Assembly: GCA_019694595.1 (NCBI GenBank)
Contig: JAIBBQ010000044.1
Location: 1-37,145, forward strand
DNA length: 37,145 nucleotides
From: Myxococcaceae bacterium
GTDB lineage: Bacteria; Myxococcota; Myxococcia; Myxococcales; Myxococcaceae
Reading direction: 5' to 3'
The position numbers were made by a program, and so were the translations under genes. Below are positions 20,916-29,685 of the stretch, in pieces; the first letter of the stretch is position 1; each line of letters opens with the position of its first letter. The notes below the pieces were generated by a model. The model worked only from the letters and a program-made list of their open reading frames with translations, was not told the origin of the DNA and did not search any database.

Positions 20916-21803
20916 TCAGGTGGGCGTGCCGGGCGCGACGGGCGCGCTCGCCTCGGGGCCTTCGCGCAGCATGCGGTGCCAGAGGAACTTGAGCCCGCCG
21001 GCGTTGCCCGGGGGCGGCTCTTCCTGGAGCAGCTTGTCGCCCGCCACCTTGAGCGCGCGGCTCACCGGCGAATGGGGGAAGGCGAGCACCACCGGCTTCT
21101 GCATCAGCACCGCGCGGTGGATGTTCTCGTCGCGGGGGAGGAACCCCAGCATCTTGAGCCGCGCCTTGAGGAAGCGGCGGGTCACGTTGCAGAGCTTCTC
21201 GTAGATGTCGCGGGCCACCTGCTCGGTGGGCGCCTGGTTCACCAGCACGTGGAAGTGCTCGACGCCCGCCTCGAGCGACAGCACCTTGATGGCCGCGTAG
21301 GCGTCGGTGAGCGACGTCGGCTCGGGGGTGACCACGAGCAGCGCTTCCTGCGCGCCGCCGACGAAGAAGAGGACGTTCTCACCGATGCCCGCACCGGTGT
21401 CGATGAGGATGAGGTCGAAGTCGTCTTCCATGGTGTCGAGCGTCGCCATCAGGCGCATCTTCTGGGCGTCGTCGAGCGCGGTGAGGCTGCGCACCCCGGA
21501 CCCGCCGGGCAGCACGCGCACCCCTTCGGGCCCCTTGGCGAGCACCTGGTTCAGGTCGGCGGAACCGTCGAGCAGGTGGCCCAGGTGGAAGCGCGGGGCG
21601 AGGCCGAACATGATCTCCACGTTCGCCAGGCCCAGGTCGCCGTCGACGATCAGCACCCGCTGGCCGGACTGCGCGGCGAGGGTCGCCAGGTTGGCGGTGA
21701 CGTTGGTCTTGCCGACGCCGCCCTTGCCGCTGGTGACGGCGATGACGCGCAGCGCGCCCCGCCGTTCCTTCATCATCTGCCTGAGGCTGTCTGCTTGGTC
21801 CAC
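20916..21803 (-). CDS. flhG: Flagellar number regulator, MinD-like ATPase
   Basis: The GTG at 21803 gives 295 residues, with GGAG about 8 bases upstream. The N-terminus carries DQADSLRQMM, the conserved DQAxxLR helix by which FlhG stimulates the FlhF GTPase, and this fixes the start. The deviant Walker A SGKGGVGKT is at residues 25-33, the switch region has DGDLGLANVE, and IDTGAGIG follows. A C-terminal amphipathic helix region resembles the MinD membrane-targeting sequence. FlhG with FlhF sets flagellar number and position at the cell pole. It sits between flhF and fliA in the usual order. This is one of two MinD-like ATPases in the window and the one that fits FlhG in all respects. Confidence 0.93.
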   Translation of the reverse strand: MDQADSLRQMMKERRGALRVIAVTSGKGGVGKTNVTANLATLAAQSGQRVLIVDGDLGLANVEIMFGLAPRFHLGHLLDGSADLNQVLAKGPEGVRVLPGGSGVRSLTALDDAQKMRLMATLDTMEDDFDLILIDTGAGIGENVLFFVGGAQEALLVVTPEPTSLTDAYAAIKVLSLEAGVEHFHVLVNQAPTEQVARDIYEKLCNVTRRFLKARLKMLGFLPRDENIHRAVLMQKPVVLAFPHSPVSRALKVAGDKLLQEEPPPGNAGGLKFLWHRMLREGPEASAPVAPGTPT

Positions 21804-21838
21804 GGTGGTCTCCAACGAGAGAAGAGGGAAGGGAAGGG

Positions 21839-22984
21839 TCAGCGGCCGGGCGGGGTGGCGCCGGTCACCAGGTCGACGAGCTGGGCGCTGGTGAAGGCGT
21901 GGAGGTCTTCGGGCACCCGCTGGCCGTCGGTGACGCAGGCGATGGGCCGGGGAACCTCGGTGAGCGCGGAGAGGATGGACGCCGGCCCGCCGGCCTCGTC
22001 GAGCTTGGTGAAGACGAGGCGGGTGGGCTTGAGCGGCGCGAAGCGGCGCGCCGCGGTGGCGAGCTCGGCGCCGCCCGAGGCGGCCGAGAGGCAGAGGTAG
22101 CGCTGCAGCCCGGGCACCCCGGCGAGCTGCTGCGCCTGGCGGGCGATCTCGTCGGGCTTGGAGCGGCCCGCGGTGTCGATGAGCACCAGCTCGGCGCCGC
22201 TGGTGGCGCCCAGCGCGCGGTCGAGCTCGGCGGCGTCGCGCGCCACGTGGGTGGGCACGTTCATCAGCGCGCCGTAGCGGGCGACCTGCTCCGCGGCGCC
22301 GATGCGGTAGGTGTCGACGGTGATGAGCGCCACCTTGAGGCGCTGCTCGACGAGCGCGCGCGCGGCGATCATCGCCAGGGTGGTGGTCTTGCCCACGCCG
22401 GTGGGGCCGACGAGCGCGATGACGCGCCGGGCGCCGGGGAGCCACGGGGCGCGGGAGACGACGAGGCGCTCGGCGAGCAGCTCGCGCACCGCCTTCCACA
22501 GCGCGTCGCCCTGGGCGCCCTGCGCGCCCGCCGCGAGGCGAATCAGCTCGTCGGCGAGGGTGGCCTCGAGGCCGCGGGCCAGGAGCTGGCGGTAGAGCGG
22601 CATCACTGCGGGCGAGAAGCGCGCGGGCGCCTCGTCGTTCGCCTTCTCGGTGCGCTCGAGCGCGGCGCGCATGCCGTCGACGGTGGCGCGCAGCCGGCCG
22701 AGCTCGGCGGCGAGCAGCTCGACGCCGGGGCCAGGGGGCGCGGGCGCGGGCGGCTGCGGGGCCGACGGCGCGGCGTAGCGGGCGAGCCCGCTGGGGGCGC
22801 TCGCGGCGGCCGGGGCGCTGGGGCGCGCGGCGGTGACCTCGATCTTCGGGCGCTGGAAGAGGCCGCCCGGAATCTCCTGGGTGGAGATGATGATGGCCTC
22901 GGGCCCCAGCGCGGCCTTCACCGCGGCCAGCGCGCTGCGGGCGTCGTCGGCCCGGAAGCTCTTCACCACGGCGTCATCACGCAT
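21839..22984 (-). CDS. flhF: Flagellar biosynthesis SRP-type GTPase
   Basis: The 381-residue product has the B-N-G layout of FlhF: a basic N-terminal B domain (about 1-85, with KSFRADDARSALAAVK and a LGPEAIIISTQ motif), a Pro/Ala-rich linker (85-110), an N domain, and the SRP GTPase G domain with GPTGVGKT at 193-200, DTAGR and TKLDEAGG. It recruits early flagellar components to the pole. The ATG at 22984 shares its A with the flhA TGA (TGATG), so expression is coupled to flhA; an in-frame GTG one codon earlier is the alternative start. flhG follows after 35 bases. Confidence 0.94.
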   Translation of the reverse strand: MRDDAVVKSFRADDARSALAAVKAALGPEAIIISTQEIPGGLFQRPKIEVTAARPSAPAAASAPSGLARYAAPSAPQPPAPAPPGPGVELLAAELGRLRATVDGMRAALERTEKANDEAPARFSPAVMPLYRQLLARGLEATLADELIRLAAGAQGAQGDALWKAVRELLAERLVVSRAPWLPGARRVIALVGPTGVGKTTTLAMIAARALVEQRLKVALITVDTYRIGAAEQVARYGALMNVPTHVARDAAELDRALGATSGAELVLIDTAGRSKPDEIARQAQQLAGVPGLQRYLCLSAASGGAELATAARRFAPLKPTRLVFTKLDEAGGPASILSALTEVPRPIACVTDGQRVPEDLHAFTSAQLVDLVTGATPPGR

Positions 22985-25101
22985 CACGATTCACCTCGTG
23001 CGCCCAGCGGGGCGCCTGGAAGGAGCTGCAAGGACGCGGCCGCCTCGACCGGCGTGCCGGGGGTGAGCTCGCGGGCGCTCACCACGAAGAGGTCGCCGAT
23101 GAAGCGGCTGAAGAAGTCGAACAGCGGGCGGCGCAGGTCGGTGGGCGCCATCAGCACCACCGGCAGGTTGGCGGCCGACAGCTTGGCGGCCTGGTGTTCC
23201 ATCGACTTGATGAGGCGGCGGGCGACCTCGACGTCGGGGGCCACCGCGGGCTCGCCGTCTTGCGCGGCGAGGCTCTGGCGCAGCACGTCTTCGGTGGCGC
23301 GGTCGAACATCAGCGCGCGCACCACGCCGCGGGGGTCGACCAGGCGCGAGGTGAGCTGCCGGGCGAGGCGGCGGCGGGTCATCTCCACCAGGAAGCCGGT
23401 GTCCTTGCTGCGGGGCGCGGCGTCGGCGACGGCTTCCAGCACCGTCTTCATGTCGCGCACCGAGACGCCTTCGCGCAGGAGCCCGCGCACCACCCGCACC
23501 AGCTCGCCCAGCGTGACGGTGGTGGGCACGGTGTCCTCGACCAGCTTGGGCGCTTCCTTGGCCACGGCGCCGAGCAGCTCCTGCACTTCCTGCCGGCCGA
23601 CGAGCTCGTGGGCGTGGCGGCGCACCAGCTCGGACAGGTGGGTGGTGAGCACGCTCGCGGGGTCGACCAGGGTGAGGCCCTTGGCCTCGGCGCCGGCGCG
23701 GTCCTTGAGGAGGATCCACTTCGCGGGCAGGCCGAAGGCGGGCTCCTTGCCGGCGAGGCCGTCGAGGTCGGGTGCCTTGCCGGTGGGGTCGAGCGCCATC
23801 ACCCGGTCGAGCCAGAGCTGGCCCTTGCCGAGCTCCACGCCGCGCAGGTTGACGCGGTACTCGGTGGGCTCGAGGCGCAGGTTGTCGCGCAGGTGCACCG
23901 GCGGCAGCACGATGCCCAGCTCCTGGGCGACCTGGCGGCGCAGCGCGGTGACGCGGCCGGGGACCTCGCCGCCCTTCTCCACGTCGATGAGCGGCAGCAG
24001 CTGGTAGCCGACCTCGAGCTCGAGGGTGTCGAGGCGCAGCACGTCTTGCAGGCGCTCGGCCTTGGGCTCGCTCGATTCCTTGGCCGCTGCGGCGGCAGCG
24101 GCAGCGGCCGTCTGCGGCGAGGCGGCCTGGGTGCGCGCGCGGCGGGCGAGCGCGAAGGTGATGCCGGCCATGGGGAGGAACGCGAGCGCGGGCAGCCCGG
24201 GGAGCAGCCCGAGCAGCGCCAGCACCGCGGCGGTGTACTCGAGCACCCGCGAGCGGCCGAACATCTGCCCGCTCACCTGGGTGCCGAGGTCGGCGCCGGC
24301 GGCGCGGGTGACCAGGATACCGGCGGCGGTGGACACCAGGAGCGCCGGCATCTGGGACACCAGGCCGTCGCCCACGGTGAGCAGGGTGTACGTCTCGGCG
24401 GCCTGGCCGAGGCCCAGGTGGTCGCGCAGGAGGCCCGCGGCGAGCCCGCCCACGATGTTGATGGCGGTGATGATGAGGGCGGCGATGGCGTCGCCGCGGA
24501 CGAACTTGCTCGCGCCGTCCATGGCGCCGAAGAACTCCACCTCGGCGTCGAGCGCCTGGCGGCGGGCGCGCGCTTCCTTGTCGTTCACCACGCCGGCCGC
24601 GAGGTCGGCGTCGATGGCCATCTGCTTGCCGGGGAGCGCGTCCAAGGTGAAGCGCGCGGCGACCTCGGACACGCGGCCCGAGCCCTTGGTGATGACGGTG
24701 AAGTTCACCACCAGGAGAATGAGGAAGACGACGAAGCCGACGATGAGGCTCCCGCCGACCGCGAAGCGGCCGAAGGCCTCGATGACGTGACCCGCGGCGC
24801 CCGGGCCTTCGCCGCCGCGCAGCAAGATGAGCCGGGTGGTGGCGACGTTGAGCGCCAGGCGGAAGAGCGTGGTGATGAGCAGCACCGACGGGAAGACCGA
24901 GAACTCGAGCGACTGCCGCAGCCCGAGCGCGATGAGCAGCATCAGCACCGAGATGGCGATGTTGAGCGCCAGGAGCCCGTCGAGCAGCGCCGGGGGCAGC
25001 GGGAGCAGCAGCACCGCGAGGATGCCCAGCACCGCGAGGGCGATGAAGGCCTCGGCGGGAACGCGCACCGTGCCGGGAGGAGTCGTGGTGGTGGAACTCA
25101 T
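22984..25101 (-). CDS. flhA: Flagellar export gate protein
   Basis: The 705-residue membrane protein has about eight hydrophobic segments in the first 330 residues. The FHIPEP-family cytoplasmic loop with FTLDALPGKQMAIDADL is between segments, and a large cytoplasmic domain (about 365-695) follows after a linker containing a run of nine alanines. FlhA forms the nonameric export gate of the flagellar type III apparatus and docks export chaperones. The start ATG overlaps the flhB stop by four bases (ATGA). Together with motA/motB, fliL and flgE nearby, it is flagellar rather than an injectisome SctV. The alanine run at about residues 345-355 is encoded by mixed GCN codons. Confidence 0.96.
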   Translation of the reverse strand: MSSTTTTPPGTVRVPAEAFIALAVLGILAVLLLPLPPALLDGLLALNIAISVLMLLIALGLRQSLEFSVFPSVLLITTLFRLALNVATTRLILLRGGEGPGAAGHVIEAFGRFAVGGSLIVGFVVFLILLVVNFTVITKGSGRVSEVAARFTLDALPGKQMAIDADLAAGVVNDKEARARRQALDAEVEFFGAMDGASKFVRGDAIAALIITAINIVGGLAAGLLRDHLGLGQAAETYTLLTVGDGLVSQMPALLVSTAAGILVTRAAGADLGTQVSGQMFGRSRVLEYTAAVLALLGLLPGLPALAFLPMAGITFALARRARTQAASPQTAAAAAAAAAKESSEPKAERLQDVLRLDTLELEVGYQLLPLIDVEKGGEVPGRVTALRRQVAQELGIVLPPVHLRDNLRLEPTEYRVNLRGVELGKGQLWLDRVMALDPTGKAPDLDGLAGKEPAFGLPAKWILLKDRAGAEAKGLTLVDPASVLTTHLSELVRRHAHELVGRQEVQELLGAVAKEAPKLVEDTVPTTVTLGELVRVVRGLLREGVSVRDMKTVLEAVADAAPRSKDTGFLVEMTRRRLARQLTSRLVDPRGVVRALMFDRATEDVLRQSLAAQDGEPAVAPDVEVARRLIKSMEHQAAKLSAANLPVVLMAPTDLRRPLFDFFSRFIGDLFVVSARELTPGTPVEAAASLQLLPGAPLGARGES

Positions 25102-26195
25102 GCGGCACTCCGGGGAGCAGGAGCCGTGCCGCCGCGGCCGCCGGCCTGCGGGGCGCGCCCGGTGAGGCGGTAGACGAAGGCGAGGATGGCGGCGACGGTG
25201 CGGAAGGTCTCCGCGGGAATCGAGCGGCCCACCTTCACCCGCTTGAAGAGCAGCCGGGCGAGCGCGATGTCCTCGACGATGGGGATGCCGTTGGCCCGGG
25301 CGAGCTCGCGCATGTGTTCCGCCGCCTGGCCCTTGCCCTTGGCGGTGACGCGCGGCGCGGCGCCTTCGTCCTTGCGGTAGCGGATGGCGATGGCGATGTG
25401 GGTGGGGTTCACCACCAGCGCGTCGGCGCGGGGCACCTCGAACGACGCCCGGCCCTTGGCGAGCTCGCGGGCGCGCTTGCGGCGGCGCGAGCGCAGGAGC
25501 GGGTCGCCCTCGTCTTCCTTCATCTCCCGCTTGGCTTCTTCCTTGGTCATCTTGAGCGTCTTCCGGAACCGCAGGTGCTGCAGTGCAAGGTCCGCACCGG
25601 CCATCACCGCCAGGAGCGCCACAACCCTGACGGCGAGCCGGGTGATGGGCGCGAGGAGCGCCGTCAACTGCACGTCGGGGGCGGCGAAGAGGAGCCGGGG
25701 GAGCGTCAACAGGTCGTCGCGCACCGCGTGCGCGGCCACGGCGGCCACCAGCCCCACCTTGAGCACGCTGATGCCCAGGTCCGCCCAGAACTTGGCGGAG
25801 AGGGCCTGGGTGATGCGCCCGCCGGAGAAGCGTTCCAGGCTGGGCATGGCGAGCTCGGCCCAGAAGCCCCCGCGCGTCTGGGCGAGGGTGGCGGCGACGG
25901 CAGCCAGGGCGCCCGAGGCGAGGATGGTGGCGGCCAGGCCCCAGAAGCCGCGGGTCAGGGCGAAGAGCTCGCCGAGGCCGGCGCCGGGGGGCAGCTCCAG
26001 GGCCTCGCGGGTGAGCTGCTGCAGGGTGGCGTTGAGGCGCGGGCCGAGCGCCAGCACGGTGGCCACCACCGCGCCCATGGCGGCCACGCCGGGCAGCTCG
26101 CGGCCGATGGGAATCTTCCCGGTGTCCCACGCCTGCTGGAGCCGGCGTGGGCTGAGGTGCTCCGTCTTGTCGTCGTCGTCGGCGCCTTCGGCCAT
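25098..26195 (-). CDS. flhB: Flagellar export switch protein, autocleaving
   Basis: The 365-residue protein has a short cytoplasmic start with the family's KTEHLSPRRLQQA pattern, four membrane segments in about residues 35-215, then a basic linker and the cytoplasmic domain. The autocleavage site NPTH is intact (N263-P264-T265-H266) inside LVVNPTHIAIAIRY. FlhB controls the switch from hook to filament export. The C-terminal tail after residue 345 is Gly/Ala/Pro-rich. It begins 3 bases after the fliR stop and overlaps flhA by 4 bases. Confidence 0.95.
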   Translation of the reverse strand: MAEGADDDDKTEHLSPRRLQQAWDTGKIPIGRELPGVAAMGAVVATVLALGPRLNATLQQLTREALELPPGAGLGELFALTRGFWGLAATILASGALAAVAATLAQTRGGFWAELAMPSLERFSGGRITQALSAKFWADLGISVLKVGLVAAVAAHAVRDDLLTLPRLLFAAPDVQLTALLAPITRLAVRVVALLAVMAGADLALQHLRFRKTLKMTKEEAKREMKEDEGDPLLRSRRRKRARELAKGRASFEVPRADALVVNPTHIAIAIRYRKDEGAAPRVTAKGKGQAAEHMRELARANGIPIVEDIALARLLFKRVKVGRSIPAETFRTVAAILAFVYRLTGRAPQAGGRGGTAPAPRSAA

Positions 26196-26198
26196 GGC

Positions 26199-26945
26199 TC
26201 ACCGGGCGGGCAAGAGCGCCAGGGTGGCCTGGGCGCACTGCTGGAGCACCGCGGGGGTGGCCACCCACAGCGCCGCCCCTCCGAAGAGGATGGAGACCGA
26301 GAAGCCGACGTTCGACAGCTGCAGCTGCTGCGCGGCGCGCCCGAGGAGTCCGAGCACCAGGTGCCCCAGCGTCACCGCGGCGAGGAAGGGGAGGCCCAGG
26401 CGCACTCCGAAGCCGATGGTGTCGATGGCCTGGAGCACCACACCCCGGGCCAGCATGGCCACGCCGGTGACGGTGCCGGGCGGCGTGGCGGCCACGGAGC
26501 TGGCGAGCCAGAGAATCGCCTCGCGGTGGAGCCCCAGCGCGATGGCCGCGGACAGGGCGAGCACGCGCAGGAGCTCGCCCAGCGCGGTGGACTCGGCGCC
26601 GTGGAGCGGGTCGAGCACCGCGCCGTCGCCGAGGCCCACGGCCTGCGCGGCGAGCTGACCGGCGGCGGCGGCGGACTCGAGCCCGAAGCGCAGCACCAGC
26701 CCCGAGAGGAGCCCGAGCACCGTCTCCACCGCGACGTCGGCGAGCAGCACGCCCAGGTGGGCGGGCAGCGCGGCGTGAGGGGATCCGGCGCCGGTGAAGG
26801 CGGCGAGCGCGATGGCGCCCGAGAGGCCGAGGCGCAGCTCCTGGGGGGCGCCGGGCAGGCTCAGCAGCGGGGCGGCGATGACCAGGCCCAGGGTGCGCAG
26901 CAGCACCAGCGCGAAGCCGTAGGCCAGGCCCGCCCAGAGGTCCAC
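26199..26945 (-). CDS. fliR: Flagellar export apparatus membrane protein
   Basis: The 248-residue hydrophobic protein has about six membrane segments and the FliR/SctT pattern, including VLRFGLESAAAAGQLAAQ and GFSVSILFGGAALW near the C-terminus. FliR completes the FliP5-FliQ4-FliR1 export gate. The start is a GTG at 26945, one base after the fliQ stop; no ATG gives the full first membrane helix. flhB follows 3 bases after the stop. Fused FliR-FlhB proteins exist in some bacteria, but here the genes are separate. Confidence 0.92.
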   Translation of the reverse strand: MDLWAGLAYGFALVLLRTLGLVIAAPLLSLPGAPQELRLGLSGAIALAAFTGAGSPHAALPAHLGVLLADVAVETVLGLLSGLVLRFGLESAAAAGQLAAQAVGLGDGAVLDPLHGAESTALGELLRVLALSAAIALGLHREAILWLASSVAATPPGTVTGVAMLARGVVLQAIDTIGFGVRLGLPFLAAVTLGHLVLGLLGRAAQQLQLSNVGFSVSILFGGAALWVATPAVLQQCAQATLALLPAR

Positions 26946-26946
26946 G

Positions 26947-27207
26947 TCAGCCGCCCTGCGCCATCTGGTGGAAGGCGGCCTGCACGAAGCCGGCGAGGCG
27001 TTCCACCATCCAGCTGCCGAGGGCGGCGCAGACCGCGGCGGCGGCGGCGAGGCGGGGGAGGAAGCCGACCGCGGGGTCGTTCACCTGGGTGGCGGCCTGG
27101 AGCACCCCGAGCCCCAGGCCCAGGGTGAAGAGGGCGGCGAACATCGGGCCGCCCACCGAGCCGACGAGCGCCAGGCCTTCGCGCAAGAGCGGGCCGCCGG
27201 CGTCCAT
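26947..27207 (-). CDS. fliQ: Flagellar export apparatus small membrane protein
   Basis: The 86-residue protein has two hydrophobic helices (about 14-35 and 47-68) connected by a loop containing TQVNDPAVGFLPR, which corresponds to the TQI-E-TLSF-PK loop of FliQ. The length is close to the usual 89. It lies between fliP and fliR as in most flagellar operons. Its ATG shares one base with the fliP TGA (TGATG). The motif is degenerate, so assignment rests on size, topology and position together. Confidence 0.88.
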   Translation of the reverse strand: MDAGGPLLREGLALVGSVGGPMFAALFTLGLGLGVLQAATQVNDPAVGFLPRLAAAAAVCAALGSWMVERLAGFVQAAFHQMAQGG

Positions 27208-27890
27208 CAGGAGAAGCTCCGCAGCACGCTCTCCACCACCAGGTGCCAGCCACCGGCGGTGAGGAAGACGGCCAGCTTGAGCGGCAGCGACACCAGCGTG
27301 GGCGGCACCATCATCATGCCCAGCGACATCAGGATGGAGGCGACCAGCAGGTCGATGAGCAGCATGGGCACCAGCACGAAGAGGCCCATGCGGAACGCGG
27401 TGGTGAGCTCGGACACCATGTACGCGGGGACCACCACGGTGAGTGGAACGTCGGCCTCGCCTTCGGGCGGCGCGGCGTTGGACACCCGGGCGAAGAGCGC
27501 GAGGTCGTCGGTGCGCACCTGGCGCAGCAGGAACTCGCGCACCGGCCCCGAGGCGGCGGCGAGCGCCTGCTCGTGGGTGAGCTTGTCTTCCATGTACGGG
27601 TTGAGCGCCCCTGTCCACACGGCGGACGCGGTGGGCGCCATCACGAAGCCGGTGAGCGCGAGCGCGAGGCCGAGCAGCACCTGGTTGGGCGGCAGCTGCG
27701 AGGTGCCCAGCCCCTGCCGCACGAAGGACAGCACGATGATGATGCGCGCGAAGCTGGTGACCGAGAGCATCAGCGCGGTGGCGAAGCTCAGCACCGTCAG
27801 CAGCAGGAACAGCTTCACCGACGCCGACCCGCCGCCGCTCATCGACAGCTGCAGCGACGGCTCGGCGGCCAGCGCGAGGACGGGGCTCAC
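27207..27890 (-). CDS. fliP: Flagellar export apparatus pore protein
   Basis: The GTG at 27890 gives 227 residues. Its first 20 form a short hydrophobic leader (VLALAAEPS), then a first helix with TVLSFATALMLSVTSFARI, the strongly conserved FliP block RIIIVLSFVRQGLGTSQLPPNQVL, an extracytoplasmic loop, and C-terminal helices with PAYMVSELTTAFRMGF-like sequence (here FRMGLFVLVP). FliP forms most of the export gate ring. The start overlaps the fliO stop (GTGA). A later ATG near SMSGGGS would lose the leader and is less likely. Confidence 0.94.
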   Translation of the reverse strand: MSPVLALAAEPSLQLSMSGGGSASVKLFLLLTVLSFATALMLSVTSFARIIIVLSFVRQGLGTSQLPPNQVLLGLALALTGFVMAPTASAVWTGALNPYMEDKLTHEQALAAASGPVREFLLRQVRTDDLALFARVSNAAPPEGEADVPLTVVVPAYMVSELTTAFRMGLFVLVPMLLIDLLVASILMSLGMMMVPPTLVSLPLKLAVFLTAGGWHLVVESVLRSFS

Positions 27891-28291
27891 GAGCGGCCTC
27901 CTGGGGCAGCGCGGGCCGCCAGGCCGGCCTTGAGCTCGAGCTCGGCGGAAGACTCCACCAGCAAGGTCTCGAAGCCGGGCGCCTGGGCGGGCGGCGCGAG
28001 CGGGGCGGGGTTCGCGCCCACCGAGGTGAGCAGCTGCACGCCGGCCTCGCTGACGCCGAGCAACAGCTGCTGGTCGTCGAGGCGGGCGAGGCACACCGAG
28101 CGGCGTGGCCCCAGCGAGAGCGACTCCAGCACCTCCAGGCGCCGGGCGCGGCGGGTGCGGCGGCGGCCGAGGAGCGCGGCGCCGAGGCCCAGGGCGCCGA
28201 GCACCACCAGCACCACCAGGGGGCCGGCCTGGAAACCTTCGGGGGCGACGGGCGCGGGCGGCGGCGGCGGCGGGGCGGTGAGGCCGATCAT
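27887..28291 (-). CDS. fliO: FliO-like flagellar assembly membrane protein
   Basis: The 134-residue product has a Pro-rich periplasmic start, one membrane helix (about 25-42), a basic stop-transfer (GRRRTRRARR) and a small cytoplasmic beta-rich domain with LEVLESLSLGPRRSVCLARL, the SLGPRR-type motif shared by FliO proteins. FliO helps assemble the FliP ring and is poorly conserved. Position between fliN and fliP and the domain layout make the call good. The stop overlaps the fliP start. Confidence 0.85.
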   Translation of the reverse strand: MIGLTAPPPPPPAPVAPEGFQAGPLVVLVVLGALGLGAALLGRRRTRRARRLEVLESLSLGPRRSVCLARLDDQQLLLGVSEAGVQLLTSVGANPAPLAPPAQAPGFETLLVESSAELELKAGLAARAAPGGRS

Positions 28292-28303
28292 GGGTGGCCT
28301 TTC

Positions 28304-28603
28304 TCAGCGCAGCCGGGCGATGCGCTCGGAGCGGCTCACGATGTCGGTGATGCGCACGCCGAACTTGTCGTTGACCACCACCGCTTCGCCGCGGGCGACC
28401 AGGCGGTCGTTGATGATGATGTCCAGCGGCTCGCCGGCGACCTTGTCGAGCTCGATGACGCTGCCCGGCCCCAGGGTGAGCAGCTCCTGGATGGTCATGC
28501 GGGAGCGGCCGAGCTGCACCACCACCTCGAGGGGCACGTCGAGCAAGAGCTCGAAGCGGCGGTTGGTGGCGGTGTTCTCGGCCGTGGTGGCGGTGTCGTT
28601 CAA
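28304..28603 (-). CDS. fliN: Flagellar motor switch protein (C-ring)
   Basis: The TTG at 28603, preceded by GAGGA at the right distance, gives 99 residues. After a short polar, Thr/Asn-rich start comes a single SpoA domain (about 18-95): LLDVPLEVVVQLGRS, LTLGPGSVIELDK and ARGEAVVVNDKFGVRITDI. This is the canonical FliN. It forms the lower C-ring with FliM and binds FliH for export. No ATG lies near the correct start, so the TTG is the only sensible one. It lies between fliM (35-base gap) and fliO (12-base gap). Confidence 0.93.
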   Translation of the reverse strand: MNDTATTAENTATNRRFELLLDVPLEVVVQLGRSRMTIQELLTLGPGSVIELDKVAGEPLDIIINDRLVARGEAVVVNDKFGVRITDIVSRSERIARLR

Positions 28604-28638
28604 GGTGTCCTCGAAGCAGTGGGAGAAGAGCGGCCGCG

Positions 28639-29673
28639 TCAGGCGGCGTCGGGCAGCGGTGCGGCGATCGACGGGCGCGGCCGGTGCGGGCGCTCGCCTT
28701 CGGTGGGGCGCAGGCCTTCGTCGAGCACCACCGCGTGGCTGCCGCCGAGCACCCGCGGCTGGCCGAGCAGCTTGGGGCGGCCTTCGATGCACGCGGTGAC
28801 CGGCGCACCTTCGTCGGTGTCCAGGGTGAGCACCTCGCCGACCGCGAGGTCGAGCACCTTGCTGAGCGCGATGGTGGTGCGGCCCAGCTGCACCGACATC
28901 TCGACCGGGATCTGTTCCAGCTCCTCGGCGAGGCGGCGGGTGAAGCGGGTGTCGCCGCCCGAGCTGACCCGCGGAGGCGAGGACAGCATCTTCTTCACCG
29001 GCTCCACCGCGGCGAAGGGAATCGCCAGCTGGATGCGGCCGGTCATCGCGCCGCTGACCTCGAAGGTGGAGAGGATGGCGGCCTCGTTGGGCGGCCCGAT
29101 GATGGCGAGCCGCGGGTCCGACTCGAAGCGCAGCACCTCGGGCTTGAAGGGCAGCACCGGCGCCCAGGCGCGGGTCATCGCGTCGGTGAGCAGGGTGAGC
29201 AGCCGCTTGAGGACCAGGCGCTCGACGCTGGTGAGCTCGCGGCGGGGCTCGCCGGCCGATTCCTCGGCGCGGGCCTTGCGGTCGCCCAGCGCGGCCGCGA
29301 GCAGCGTCTCGCCGAGGCCGGGCTCCATGGCGGCGAGCGCGAGGCCGGAGCTCGCGCCCAGGGACATCACGCCCACGATGGTCGGCGGGGCGAGCAGCGC
29401 GTTGAAGTCGACCAGCTTGAGCAGCGTGGCCGGCGTGGAGCTGACCTTGAGGTTCAACCGGGTGCGCCCGGCGAGCCCGGTGCCCACCATGGAAGCGATC
29501 TGCTCGTTGATGGCGTCGAGCGTCGGCATCTGCCCGCGGATGATGCGGTCGCGGCTGGTGAGGTCGTACGGGGTGACGTTGCCGCGGGCCTGAGGAGCGG
29601 CGGGCTCGTTGACCCGCCCTTCCTTGATGGCGTCCATCAAGGCGTTGACTTCGTCGGTGTTGAGCGTGGCCAT
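28639..29673 (-). CDS. fliM: Flagellar motor switch protein, CheY-P-binding
   Basis: The 344-residue product begins with LNTDEVNALMDAI, matching the N-terminal peptide by which FliM binds phospho-CheY. The CheC-like middle domain (about 45-235) and a SpoA domain (about 255-325, MSVQLGRTTIALSKVLDLAVGEVL) follow, then a short proline/arginine-rich tail. FliM couples chemotaxis to motor direction. Presence of the peptide suggests that phospho-CheY from a chemotaxis system outside this window acts on the motor; some of the lone receivers in the left block should not be mistaken for CheY on sequence alone. The gap to fliL is 12 bases. Confidence 0.94.
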   Translation of the reverse strand: MATLNTDEVNALMDAIKEGRVNEPAAPQARGNVTPYDLTSRDRIIRGQMPTLDAINEQIASMVGTGLAGRTRLNLKVSSTPATLLKLVDFNALLAPPTIVGVMSLGASSGLALAAMEPGLGETLLAAALGDRKARAEESAGEPRRELTSVERLVLKRLLTLLTDAMTRAWAPVLPFKPEVLRFESDPRLAIIGPPNEAAILSTFEVSGAMTGRIQLAIPFAAVEPVKKMLSSPPRVSSGGDTRFTRRLAEELEQIPVEMSVQLGRTTIALSKVLDLAVGEVLTLDTDEGAPVTACIEGRPKLLGQPRVLGGSHAVVLDEGLRPTEGERPHRPRPSIAAPLPDAA

Positions 29674-29685
29674 GGTGGGCGCCCC

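Noticed and set aside
24069-24120. Alanine-codon repeat in flhA as a microsatellite or site of a frameshift
   Set aside because: The GCN codons are mixed and the frame continues cleanly; it is a linker.
23194-25173. Long plus-strand open frame opposite flhA
   Set aside because: Gly/Glu/His-rich translation with no family features; flhA fully explains the DNA.
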